Shown: positions 51,093 to 59,773 of the stretch, piece by piece
How positions within the stretch are numbered: position 1 is the stretch's first letter
How the letters are laid out: every line of letters starts with the position of its first letter
DNA from: an uncultured Porphyromonadaceae bacterium
Lineage (GTDB): Bacteria > Bacteroidota > Bacteroidia > Bacteroidales > Muribaculaceae
Assembly: GCA_900546365.1 (NCBI GenBank)
Contig: URCF01000005.1
Span: forward strand, 98,721-162,720
Reading direction: 5' to 3'
Length of the DNA stretch: 64,000 bases
Notes under the pieces: generated by a model
Told to the model about the DNA's origin: nothing
What the model saw: only the letters and a program-made list of their open reading frames with translations
Database searches by the model: none
Translations under genes and position numbers: made by a program

Positions 51093-52814
51093 ATGTCAGC
51101 AAACGCTAATCAGTCAGTAAACGTAGTGAACAACGCAACAGTCGCATTGGCAAACATTCAGCCGAGTACATTCAATCCCCGAAAGCATTTTGACGAGGAC
51201 AGCATCAACGAGCTTGCGGACAGCATCCGTCAGCAAGGGGTACTCCAACCCATCAACCTGCGCCCTATTCCCGATACTTGCTATTACGAAATAGTATTTG
51301 GAGAACGAAGATACCGTGCGGCTCTTATAGCAGGACTTGAGGAAATTCCGGCAATCATATCATCATACACCGATGAAGAAGCGGAAGAAATAGCCATAAC
51401 GGAAAACCTTCAGCGAAAAGATGTCACTCCAATGGAAGAAGCTGACGCATACCAACGGCTTATGGACAGCGGACGACATGATGTTAAATCCCTTGCGCTC
51501 CTTTTCGGAAAAAGCGAGGGTTATATCCGCTCACGTCTCAAATTTACAACTCTTATTCCGGAAATTGCCGAACTTATGGCAGATGAGACCATATCCATAT
51601 CAGTAGCCAATGAGATATGCCGATACAGCGAGGATATTCAGCGTGAGGTGTACGTAAATCATCTCAAGAATGATTTTTGTAATTCATGGCGAGGCAAGAA
51701 AGCCGCAGATGTGGCAAATGCCATTCAGCGGGACTATACCAGTGACCTTGAACATTACGACTTTGACAAGTCTGTATGTTCCCTGTGTCCGCAGAACACC
51801 AATCATCTGCTCCTTTTCAGTGACGGAGGTTGCGGTAAGTGCACGAACCGCTGTTGCCTTGCGGAGAAGATTGCAGACCACATGGTGAACCGCATTATTG
51901 AGACAGTGACGGAACAGCCATACATGGCTATTTGCCGAGACCTCTACAGCACGAACAGCACCGTAGTGGAACGGCTTACCGAAATGGGCTATGAGGTGGA
52001 AAATCACGACTATACAATCCGTATGCCCAAAGAACCTCAAGCACCGTCCGCAGAGGATTACGAAACTACGGAAGCGTACGAAGCAGACAATGAGCGTTAC
52101 AAGGTAGAGGTAGAGAAATATCAGGCATACATTGCCGACATTGACCGCAAGCGTGAGAGTGGAGAGATTACCCTATATATCAAGATTGGTGCGACAAACA
52201 CAAGCCTGTGTTATGTGAACAATGCCACAAAGGCTATCATCGGAGGAGCTTCATCAAACAAGGTTCTTACTCCGTTGGAGAAACTTGAAAAGCAGGACGG
52301 ACGCAACAAAGAGATTGCGATTGAAAAGAGTATCGCAGACACCAAGAAGCAGATATTGGAGGTGGATATGACCAATACCAAGTTCTCTGCCGATGAAGAA
52401 AAGATGTTGTTCTTCTTTATGCTGTCAGCACTGCGAAAGGAACATTATACAGCGGTTGGTCTGCCCGAAGACCATGCAGGGTATCTCTTGGATGAAGACA
52501 AGATGATGATTGTCTCCAACCTTACAGCCAAGACCAAGGCTATTATCCGCAGGGACTTCCTTATAAAGAACTTTGAGAGTGCATATCGTGGTAATGCCAT
52601 AGCCACCTTGTTAAGGGACTTTGCCAATAAGCACATGCCCGAAACCCTTAAGGAGATTGAGGACAGCCACAATGAGGTATATGACAAACGACATCAACGC
52701 ATCGAAGAGAAGAAAGCTATTCTAATGATGCAGGAAAAGAAAGAGGGAGATGCGCCCCAAGCATCAGAAGAAAGCCAGTCCGAAGAACAGCAGACAGAAG
52801 AGACTGCAGCCTAA
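51093..52814 (+). CDS. ParB/RepB/Spo0J-domain protein of a mobile element
   Basis: A 573-aa protein. IQPSTFNPRKHFDEDSINEL is the N-terminal ParB motif, YYEIVFGERRYRAALIAGL carries the GERRxRA box (CTP-binding in canonical ParB), and EIAITENLQRKDVTPMEEAD and LALLFGKSEGYIRSRLKFTT (helix-turn-helix) follow. The C-terminal half has a Cys cluster (CSLCPQNTNHLLLFSDGGCG) and a long charged region. No ParA partner is near, so it resembles the stand-alone ParB-like proteins of leading regions rather than a partition system. It is the first gene in the predicted order of entry. Confidence 0.85.
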   Translation: MSANANQSVNVVNNATVALANIQPSTFNPRKHFDEDSINELADSIRQQGVLQPINLRPIPDTCYYEIVFGERRYRAALIAGLEEIPAIISSYTDEEAEEIAITENLQRKDVTPMEEADAYQRLMDSGRHDVKSLALLFGKSEGYIRSRLKFTTLIPEIAELMADETISISVANEICRYSEDIQREVYVNHLKNDFCNSWRGKKAADVANAIQRDYTSDLEHYDFDKSVCSLCPQNTNHLLLFSDGGCGKCTNRCCLAEKIADHMVNRIIETVTEQPYMAICRDLYSTNSTVVERLTEMGYEVENHDYTIRMPKEPQAPSAEDYETTEAYEADNERYKVEVEKYQAYIADIDRKRESGEITLYIKIGATNTSLCYVNNATKAIIGGASSNKVLTPLEKLEKQDGRNKEIAIEKSIADTKKQILEVDMTNTKFSADEEKMLFFFMLSALRKEHYTAVGLPEDHAGYLLDEDKMMIVSNLTAKTKAIIRRDFLIKNFESAYRGNAIATLLRDFANKHMPETLKEIEDSHNEVYDKRHQRIEEKKAILMMQEKKEGDAPQASEESQSEEQQTEETAA

Positions 52815-52819
52815 AAAAT

Positions 52820-52848
52820 GTATCGGGTGGTCAACCGCTACCCGATAC
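52820..52848. terminator. Perfect hairpin after the ParB-like gene
   Basis: GTATCGGGT pairs with ACCCGATAC around an 11-nt loop, 5 nt after the stop codon. There is no T run, so a role as a recognition site is also possible. Confidence 0.5.
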
Positions 52849-53042
52849 CAAACTACGAAACTGCAAAATATATTAGATGTGGTTAATGTAAGCGATGGGA
52901 GCATCATATGGTGTTCCTGTCGCCTTCATTATCACGAAGATTTCCATTTATACAAAAGCTGTTACGGACAGTTTATATCCAAATTTGGAACCTTTTTTAT
53001 CTGCGATTTCCTGTTATTTTCCAGTTGTACGATAAAAATCTC

Positions 53043-53624
53043 TCATACCTTTTTACCGTTCAAATTGAATTGGTAAAACCCTTCGTCATTATGAAAGAAA
53101 CCACTTACCAATACCAGATATTCCGGTAATTTCCCATTTTCACCCCATAACAGTTTAATTCTGAAGAGTTCTGCCAATGTGCGTTCGATGTCGAAGCCAA
53201 AGGCCTCAAGTGACGGGCGAACCTTATCGGGATGAAGACAAGGTTTATTACACTGACGTGTACATACGGCATCATTACAATGCAGGCATCGTCCGATATA
53301 GGCAAAAGCCCGCCCTTTATACAAACGTTCCATCTCAAGAAGTTCTTTTTCAATACGGAATCTCTCAGGACGTATAAACTCTTGTGTCTGCCCAATCGGA
53401 ATATCGTTTTCTGCCGGAGTTATTCTCGCGGCCATGAGATGTGCATATTCATATTGACGCAAAAAATACTCCGTATTAAAATCAAATGGAGGACAGCCCC
53501 AACTTTTACCATAATTGGGACATTGCTTGCATAATTCCATGAATCTTGTCTCATCCCGGAAACCTGATATGTATTCGTCAACAGTGATGTCTGCTGCAAA
53601 TTTCTCTACCTTATAATTTCTCAT
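53043..53624 (-). CDS. DUF2284 putative metal-binding protein
   Basis: A 193-aa Cys-rich soluble protein. CKQCPNYGKSWGCPPFDF near residue 33 is the DUF2284 signature, and CLHCNDAVCTRQCNKPCLHP supplies a ferredoxin-like cluster of cysteines. Members are predicted to bind metal or Fe-S clusters and often accompany cobalamin or corrinoid genes. Its start overlaps the btuD stop (ATGA), so it is the last gene of the B12 operon. A role in corrinoid handling is inference from position. Confidence 0.8.
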   Translation of the reverse strand: MRNYKVEKFAADITVDEYISGFRDETRFMELCKQCPNYGKSWGCPPFDFNTEYFLRQYEYAHLMAARITPAENDIPIGQTQEFIRPERFRIEKELLEMERLYKGRAFAYIGRCLHCNDAVCTRQCNKPCLHPDKVRPSLEAFGFDIERTLAELFRIKLLWGENGKLPEYLVLVSGFFHNDEGFYQFNLNGKKV

Positions 53625-54379
53625 TTCTTCATTTTGATTGTGGCTGATGACGCGTCAAAAGTCATGCTGTCATTCCTGAACAGCCGGTCGATGTATCCGC
53701 TGACACGCATCGCCTCCGTGGGGAGACAATGCAGATGTGGGATGTCTATAAGGGCTATGGTATCACAGAGCGACAAGGCAATGTCAAGCTCATGCGTGGA
53801 AAACAAGATGCACTTGCCTTCCTTGTGTGCCAGATCAGCCAATAACGAGCATAGTTCATAGCGGTTGGGCAGGTCAAGGAACGACGTGGGTTCATCAAGC
53901 AGGATTATCGGGGTTGCCTGAGCCAGTGCGCGGGCTATCATCACCCTCTGACATTCTCCGTCACTCATTTTATCCATCGTCTTGTCTGAAAAATCAGCCA
54001 TGCCGACCGATTGCAATGACAGTTCCACTATTTCCCTGTCTTCTTTCTGCATCCGTCCTATCCAGTTGGTATATGGAGCACGACCGATGGCCACGACATC
54101 CCGGCACCGCAGGTTGGGGATACGTGTCCGTTCTGTCGATACGAACGCAAGGTTCTTCGCCAACTGCTCGGCAGTCATATCGGCCGAACGGTTTCCATTC
54201 AGGATAATATTCCCTGAATAATTATGATTCAGTCCGGCTATCGCTCTCAAAAGAGTCGATTTACCGGAGCCGTTACGACCTATCAGCGCGGTCAGTTTGC
54301 CGGCATCAATGCGGGTATCCACATCGGTGAGCAGCCTGCGCTCCCCATATCCTATTGAAAAATCTTGCAGTTCTATCAT
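53621..54379 (-). CDS. btuD: Cobalamin ABC transporter ATP-binding protein
   Basis: A 252-aa ABC ATPase. IGRNGSGKSTLLRAIAGL is Walker A, MSDGECQRVMIARALAQ the signature motif and PIILLDEPTSFLD Walker B. It belongs to the FecE/BtuD class that energises BtuC. Overlaps of four bases with both btuC and the DUF2284 gene indicate coupled translation. Iron-siderophore transport is the alternative for this family, but the BtuB and BtuG neighbours favour B12. Confidence 0.85.
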   Translation of the reverse strand: MIELQDFSIGYGERRLLTDVDTRIDAGKLTALIGRNGSGKSTLLRAIAGLNHNYSGNIILNGNRSADMTAEQLAKNLAFVSTERTRIPNLRCRDVVAIGRAPYTNWIGRMQKEDREIVELSLQSVGMADFSDKTMDKMSDGECQRVMIARALAQATPIILLDEPTSFLDLPNRYELCSLLADLAHKEGKCILFSTHELDIALSLCDTIALIDIPHLHCLPTEAMRVSGYIDRLFRNDSMTFDASSATIKMKK

Positions 54380-55359
54380 CTTGCTGTTACAGATTTATTG
54401 CGAAGCACCACCCATACAACAATCGGAATACCCAGCAATGCGGTGATGGCGTTTATGGGCAAAGTAAATAGTTTGGAGACAATATCACACATGAGCAATA
54501 TGGAAGCCCCGGTAAGGATGGTGCCGGGAAGCAATACACGATGGTCGCTATTGCCGAACAGCATCCTCGTCACATGGGGCATTGCCAGTCCGATGAATCC
54601 GATCGGACCGCAAAAAGCGGTGACTGTACCGGCAAGCAATGTGGTGGACAAAAAAAGCAAAGTCCGGGAACGTCTTATGTTCAGTCCCATTGTCACGGCA
54701 TATTCCTCACCAAACAGCAACAGGTTCAGTGGCTTTATAGTCAGTACAGCCAGCAACAGCCCGGCTGCGACTGACGGGGCAAGTATGGCAAGTTGCGGAA
54801 CGGTTACATCTCCGAGAGACCCCATCGTCCAGATGACAAAGGCCTTGAGCGATTCCTCCTTGCTGAGATACTGGAGAATCTGAACCACAGCTCCGACACC
54901 GGAGGAGAACATCATTCCGAGAATGAGAATCACCATGATGTCTTTTATCCTATGACCTACAGCTGCAATCACTGCCAATATCAATGCGGAGCCTATCCAT
55001 GCAGCTCCGGCTATTCCCAACGGAAAGCTCACTCCGGCAAGAACTATCAATGCCACACCGAGGCTTGCTCCTGAACTGATGCCAAGAACATACGGTCCGG
55101 CAAGAGGGTTGCGGAACAGTGTCTGCATCTGCAGACCACTTACTGAGAGCGCGGCTCCGGCAAGCAGGGCAACAATCGCTTTTATCAAGCGTATGTTCAG
55201 TATGATTTTGGCTGTCGTCCTCGGACAATCGCCACCTGTCAAAGCCGCCCATACCTCACGCATGGGTATGGAGATTGCCCCCACTGATAAATCCAATGAA
55301 AACAGGAACAGAGTGAGGGCAGTCAGTATGATGAACAATATGGATGTCCGTGAGCGCAT
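54376..55359 (-). CDS. btuC: Cobalamin ABC transporter permease
   Basis: A 327-aa FecCD-family permease with about ten membrane segments. Family motifs are visible: VSGLQMQTLFRNPLAGPYVL near residue 65, LGISSGASLG directly after it, and CGPIGFIGLAMPHVTRMLFG near 245. It forms the inner-membrane channel of BtuC2D2. It begins right at the btuF stop and overlaps btuD by four bases. Confidence 0.88.
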   Translation of the reverse strand: MRSRTSILFIILTALTLFLFSLDLSVGAISIPMREVWAALTGGDCPRTTAKIILNIRLIKAIVALLAGAALSVSGLQMQTLFRNPLAGPYVLGISSGASLGVALIVLAGVSFPLGIAGAAWIGSALILAVIAAVGHRIKDIMVILILGMMFSSGVGAVVQILQYLSKEESLKAFVIWTMGSLGDVTVPQLAILAPSVAAGLLLAVLTIKPLNLLLFGEEYAVTMGLNIRRSRTLLFLSTTLLAGTVTAFCGPIGFIGLAMPHVTRMLFGNSDHRVLLPGTILTGASILLMCDIVSKLFTLPINAITALLGIPIVVWVVLRNKSVTAR

Positions 55360-56502
55360 TTATTTAAGCTGCTTGTAATACACGAAATCTTCTTCTATGA
55401 GTTCGGGGTGGAATATCTTTACGAGGTCACGCAACACGAGGTCGGGATTGACTACCGCCGATTCATAATAGTCATTGCCACCGGCAGTATTGGTACGGAG
55501 ATTATTGTTCCAGACATATCCATTGCGGAAGCAACGGGTATCGGTGAACTTAGGACATGTCGCTTTCAATTCTTCCAGACTGTTTGCCATTCCCACATTC
55601 AGCCACATATCGGCATCCGATGTCAGTTTGTAGGCTTCTTCCAGATCAACGGGCATAGATGTATTACCAGTGTTCTTCTTGTAGATATAGTCACCGCCCG
55701 CATCTGTTACCAATGTCGCCACATAGCTCTTGGTGGATGGCATGAACCAGGAATCACCATAGGGAGTATTCAACATTACCGACGGGGCATCAAGAGCGGC
55801 ATCTGCCACTTTCTTTTTGATGGCGTTATATCTGACAGGAATTTCATCAAAAACAGTTTTACCTTCATTTCTTTTACCAACGACTTCAGAGAGTGCGACA
55901 AGCCATTCCGCTTTGCCCAGAGGATTCTCTTCAAGGTAGTCTCCAACATACATATATGGGATTTGGAGTTCACTCAGTTTCCCTTCCATCGCACTTGCTC
56001 CGTTCACTCCATAAAGAAGTACCAGGTCAGGATCGAGCGACAAAAGTAATTCATAATTGATGTTTCCTTCATAACCAACATCGCCGATAATGTCGCGGTT
56101 GGCACTGATGACAGAATTGGAAATATAGTCAATGCCTGAAACACCGACCACACGTCCGGCTTCGCCTACAGCATCAAGCATGGCGATGTGTGTTGACGAC
56201 ATGGCTACAATGCGTTTTGCATCACCGTTCAGTACCTGTCCGGTAAATCCTTCAGGAACCGTCTCACCGTTGCGGACAACGAGCAGTTGTGTTGTGATAC
56301 TGTCGGCACCCTGCCATGGATTGCTGACGGAGACAATCACACTTTCTTTACCGTCCGCTCTTTTTATCTCAAAGCCTGACGCATATTCGGGTGTATAAAC
56401 ATCTTTGCTGAAATCATCTATGCGTGAGGTTTTATTGCCATTGCATGAAGTCAACAGACTCAGCAACAGCACAAAACTTATAATGGAATATGTCGTTTTC
56501 AT
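55360..56502 (-). CDS. btuF: Cobalamin-binding lipoprotein of the ABC transporter
   Basis: A 380-aa protein with a lipoprotein signal ending SLLTSC. The periplasmic-binding fold of the BtuF/FhuD type is seen in DAVGEAGRVVGVSGIDYISN, YELLLSLDPDLVLLYG, VYVGDYLEENPLGKAEWL-like segments and a long connecting helix. It would deliver cobalamin to BtuCD from the periplasmic face. The stop is immediately before the btuC start. Siderophore or heme binding is a lesser alternative. Confidence 0.82.
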   Translation of the reverse strand: MKTTYSIISFVLLLSLLTSCNGNKTSRIDDFSKDVYTPEYASGFEIKRADGKESVIVSVSNPWQGADSITTQLLVVRNGETVPEGFTGQVLNGDAKRIVAMSSTHIAMLDAVGEAGRVVGVSGIDYISNSVISANRDIIGDVGYEGNINYELLLSLDPDLVLLYGVNGASAMEGKLSELQIPYMYVGDYLEENPLGKAEWLVALSEVVGKRNEGKTVFDEIPVRYNAIKKKVADAALDAPSVMLNTPYGDSWFMPSTKSYVATLVTDAGGDYIYKKNTGNTSMPVDLEEAYKLTSDADMWLNVGMANSLEELKATCPKFTDTRCFRNGYVWNNNLRTNTAGGNDYYESAVVNPDLVLRDLVKIFHPELIEEDFVYYKQLK

Positions 56503-56506
56503 ATAA

Positions 56507-58594
56507 TCAATAATTTATGTTTGTTTCTACTTTTTTCTTTTTCCAGAATTTGGGTGTTATGCCGACAAAGAACTCGAAGTTTATTCCCGGCATGGGACGC
56601 GACAGCACCGAAAGATAATCCTCGTTGAACAGGTTGTTGACCGCCAGTTTCAGCTGTACGTCGACAGGCTTGAAGAACAGTCCTTTCTCCAGAGAGATGT
56701 TGCTCATGAAATATTGCGGCAGATGACCTGTCAGCGTGTAGTCATTGCTCGACATGGTGAAACGCTCAGAGTAGTATGCCCATTTATACAGGAAACTCCA
56801 TGTCTTCCATGTCAGCCTTCCTGTCAGTGAGGCGGAATGTTTCGGAACGTATGGCAGCTGTTTGCCTACCGACTGGTCGGCAGGTGACATTTTTTCTCCC
56901 TCATTGATTGATGGTGTCCATGAGTATGAACCGTTCAGGTCAAGCAGCCAGCCTTTGAACGGCTGAATTGCGAGATTGGCTTTCACTTCCACTCCGTAGG
57001 CATGTACCTTCTTCACGTTTCGCGGGGAGAAAAAGCCCTTTGTGGTGGGAAGCCAGATAATCCAGTCGTCAATGTATGAGTCAAACCATGTGGCACTTCC
57101 GCTGAGCGAGAATACTTCCGCTTTGCCGGTGTCAAAGCTTACCCCCGCATCATAACTGAAGCCGTGTTCGTTACGCAGATCGGGATTGCCTCCTGGCAGG
57201 AAATACAGGTCGTTCAATGTCGGGAAACGATAGTTGCGCGACACCGATGCCTTGAGCATGATATTACCGGCGCGGGAAACCACTCCGTCAATGAAGAATG
57301 CAGGAATAAGAGGTGCCCATTGATTGCCATACATATCCTCACGCAGTACGACAGACATTCCGAGCCGGTCGACAGGCTGCCATTTTGCCGAAGCGGAGCC
57401 GGACAGTTCGATGCGTCCCTTGTCGTAACCGACAATGGCCTTGTCACCGTCCTGCAGGATGATGTTCTTGTCCTCACTTCTCACAAAATGCTGGTGAGCC
57501 GACACGTTCGCTGTGAAATACCACTTTTTGTTGGGGGTATATTCACCGTCTGCCTGACCATAGAATGTGTTCACCAGACTGCGTGAGCGTGTCATCGACG
57601 CCCAGTTGCCTTCCGCAACCTCACGCTTGTAGTCGTATGCCATCCATGTGTGGATATATCCGCCCTTTACTCCGGCTTTCCAATTACTCCTGCTATGATC
57701 CCATGAGAGTACGCTGCGGAAAGTCTGTTCCCGCTGCCGGTTTTCAAAATCCCGGTCGTTTCCGTAGTCGGTAGTCAGCATCGGAAGCTCACGGTTGGAA
57801 TTTATGTACCAGGCATTCAGCCCGAAGCGGTCTCCTTTCAGGGTGTTGTAATATACCTCCTGCAATATGTGCATATCTTTGAACGAACCGGACTTGTTTC
57901 TTTCGGTGGGATGATACTGACCTATTATGTTCTTGTCTTCATCATAGATATTGATTTTCTTGTCGTGATTGACATATTTGTAATCATTGGGTGATGAAGA
58001 ATAGACAAAGCGGGTCGATGATGTCCAATGGTCATTGCCGTATGTGATGCGGGCGAACTCGTCAAATGTCTTGAACGAACCTACACCCTGCACATACTGG
58101 GCATTGAGCCCTGGAGCCACATCGGGGGTGGTGCCGAGCTTGACAAGACCACCGAGACCGCCTCCGGTTTCATTGACCGACGATGTTCCGTGAAGCAGCG
58201 ATGCCTGGTCTATGAAGTATGACGGGATTGTGGAGAAATCGGTCATGCCCAGCATGGGGTTGTTGATGCGCATACCGTTCCATGTCACCTGCGTGTGGCT
58301 CGGTGACGTTCCACGGAAAGCAACGGTTGACAGTGTGGCGCGTCCGTAGCTCTTGACAAACACCGATGAATTGAATGTGAGAATATCAGCCATCGACAAG
58401 GCGATGTTCTCTTTCAGCGCAAGGGAGTCAAACGTGGTCTTCTGCACACCGATCTCTTTCATTGGTCGTGTGGCAGTGATTACTACTTCGTCAAGTTTAT
58501 GTATGCGCTTGGTTATGTTTTGAGCATAAACGGACGGAGCGGTCATAAACAGCCCCACAAGCAAGGCTCCATATACAGCGTTTTTCTTTTTCAT
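56507..58594 (-). CDS. btuB: TonB-dependent cobalamin receptor
   Basis: A 695-aa outer-membrane receptor. A signal peptide ends PSVYAQ, and DEVVITATRP is the TonB box. A plug domain follows (SMADILTFNSSVFVKSYGRA, TVAFRGTSPSHTQVTWNG), then a 22-strand barrel (LFNEDYLSVLSRPMPGINFE at the C-terminus). It lies just after btuG and before btuF. The start at 58594 gives a clean signal peptide; an upstream ATG at 58618 overlaps btuG and is less likely. It has no SusD partner, which fits B12 rather than glycan uptake. Confidence 0.87.
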   Translation of the reverse strand: MKKKNAVYGALLVGLFMTAPSVYAQNITKRIHKLDEVVITATRPMKEIGVQKTTFDSLALKENIALSMADILTFNSSVFVKSYGRATLSTVAFRGTSPSHTQVTWNGMRINNPMLGMTDFSTIPSYFIDQASLLHGTSSVNETGGGLGGLVKLGTTPDVAPGLNAQYVQGVGSFKTFDEFARITYGNDHWTSSTRFVYSSSPNDYKYVNHDKKINIYDEDKNIIGQYHPTERNKSGSFKDMHILQEVYYNTLKGDRFGLNAWYINSNRELPMLTTDYGNDRDFENRQREQTFRSVLSWDHSRSNWKAGVKGGYIHTWMAYDYKREVAEGNWASMTRSRSLVNTFYGQADGEYTPNKKWYFTANVSAHQHFVRSEDKNIILQDGDKAIVGYDKGRIELSGSASAKWQPVDRLGMSVVLREDMYGNQWAPLIPAFFIDGVVSRAGNIMLKASVSRNYRFPTLNDLYFLPGGNPDLRNEHGFSYDAGVSFDTGKAEVFSLSGSATWFDSYIDDWIIWLPTTKGFFSPRNVKKVHAYGVEVKANLAIQPFKGWLLDLNGSYSWTPSINEGEKMSPADQSVGKQLPYVPKHSASLTGRLTWKTWSFLYKWAYYSERFTMSSNDYTLTGHLPQYFMSNISLEKGLFFKPVDVQLKLAVNNLFNEDYLSVLSRPMPGINFEFFVGITPKFWKKKKVETNINY

Positions 58595-58608
58595 AAATTT
58601 ATGCTCTT

Positions 58609-59688
58609 TTATTTCCAACAGAATGCACCAGGTATAATCCCGACATAAAATTCATCAATCAGTTTGCCTTCGGGCGAATAGCGGTAAATCATACCCTGCT
58701 GCTGGTAGTCGATGGCATCAGCCACATACACCTCGCCATTGACGGGATTTACCGTCAGACCGTAATATTTGGTGTCACGGTATTCGAGGAACGGACGGAC
58801 AGGCACACGGCTTGCCGTAACATCCATGCACCAGATGTCGTTGTTTATCCAATAGAGCTTGTCACGTTCACCGTTGAGCTGTACTTCCGATGGCCAGTCA
58901 CCCAATTTGAACTTGAATTGTTTTTCGACAGTGAATGTCTCGGCATCAATGCGGTAGAGCGACGGTGCTTCATAACCGTAGGGACTTCCTTCATATCCTC
59001 CGTCGGTCACTGTCCACATCTTGTTGTATTTATCCATGACAAGTGATGTGGGCTGAATACCGATTGTCAGTTCATCTACGACCTGATCGGTCTCCGTGTC
59101 AATCTTGATTATGCGGTTCTGGTAACTCCAGCAGTTGCAAAAGACATATTTGCCATATTGCACCATCTGTTCTGTAGAGCCACTCTCCATTGTCATGTCA
59201 GGGACCTGTATATATCCCGTTATCTCAAATTTCTTTGGATTGATGATGAAAATGCGATTGTCCCAGAGTTGTGTGACGTAGGCTTTCTCATCACTTAGGA
59301 AATGGATGTAGCGCGGCGAGGTCAGGTTTTCGATGCGTCCTACCTCCTTGAACGTATTGAGATCTATGGCAAAAATCACATGGGAATTGTTCACCACAAT
59401 CCAACCTTTGTTGTCATAAATGCTCATCGACTGCGCCACATCACCGAGTTTCATTCCGTTGGCACGGAAGAAAACCTCATTCTGTACCTGATTGGTTTCC
59501 GGATCATAGTATGACAAGGTTGCATTGCCGTACTGAAAGTTTCCTTCGTTGGTGATAAACAGCCCGGAGCCGGATGCGTTGAAATCCTCCACAACATCAC
59601 CGTAGTCCCACTCCATGCAGGAACCGAGAGTGAGCGACAGACCGGCTATGGCACACCACACGAAGTTTTTGATATTGTTTATTCTCAT
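58609..59688 (-). CDS. btuG: Surface cobalamin-binding beta-propeller lipoprotein BtuG
   Basis: A 359-aa protein with a lipoprotein signal ending LTLGSC. The repeated blade pattern (GSGLFITNEGNFQYGNATLS, NKGWIVVNNSHVIFAIDLNT, EKAYVTQLWDNRIFIINPKK) forms a seven-bladed YncE/DUF5074-type propeller. In Bacteroides BtuG caps BtuB on the cell surface and binds B12 with very high affinity. Position directly upstream of btuB supports the assignment. A 13-bp hairpin lies in its leader. Confidence 0.83.
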   Translation of the reverse strand: MRINNIKNFVWCAIAGLSLTLGSCMEWDYGDVVEDFNASGSGLFITNEGNFQYGNATLSYYDPETNQVQNEVFFRANGMKLGDVAQSMSIYDNKGWIVVNNSHVIFAIDLNTFKEVGRIENLTSPRYIHFLSDEKAYVTQLWDNRIFIINPKKFEITGYIQVPDMTMESGSTEQMVQYGKYVFCNCWSYQNRIIKIDTETDQVVDELTIGIQPTSLVMDKYNKMWTVTDGGYEGSPYGYEAPSLYRIDAETFTVEKQFKFKLGDWPSEVQLNGERDKLYWINNDIWCMDVTASRVPVRPFLEYRDTKYYGLTVNPVNGEVYVADAIDYQQQGMIYRYSPEGKLIDEFYVGIIPGAFCWK

Positions 59689-59707
59689 GTGTCTTCTTGT
59701 TATGGGT

Positions 59708-59749
59708 AAACCTCGGCACGTTATATTTGGATATAGCGTGTCGAGGTTT
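59708..59749 (-). other. Hairpin in the btuG leader
   Basis: AAACCTCG and CACG (59708-59720) pair with CGTG and CGAGGTTT (59737-59749), 20 nt upstream of btuG on the minus strand. It lacks a T run and the B12-box of a cobalamin riboswitch. Confidence 0.45.
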
Positions 59750-59773
59750 GGCAGAAAATATTTGAAAATTGTA

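Larger units (their letters stand above)
38694..52850. mobile_element. Fragment of a conjugative/integrative element: leading-region-like module
   Basis: All credible genes but one are on the plus strand and are widely spaced. They include an SSB, a giant methylase-helicase, a YubB/DUF1281 protein and a ParB-like protein, the set known from plasmid leading regions and Bacteroidales conjugative elements. Six units each have an inverted-repeat promoter cassette and a terminator. No integrase, relaxase, coupling protein or tra gene is seen, so this is a remnant or one module of a larger element. The boundaries are approximate: the left one follows the EF-hand-like gene and the right one precedes the B12 cluster. 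Confidence 0.65.

Noticed and set aside
38694..52850. Integrase, relaxase or tra genes in the foreign segment
   Set aside because: None of the frames shows tyrosine recombinase, relaxase or conjugation-protein motifs, so only a partial element is claimed.
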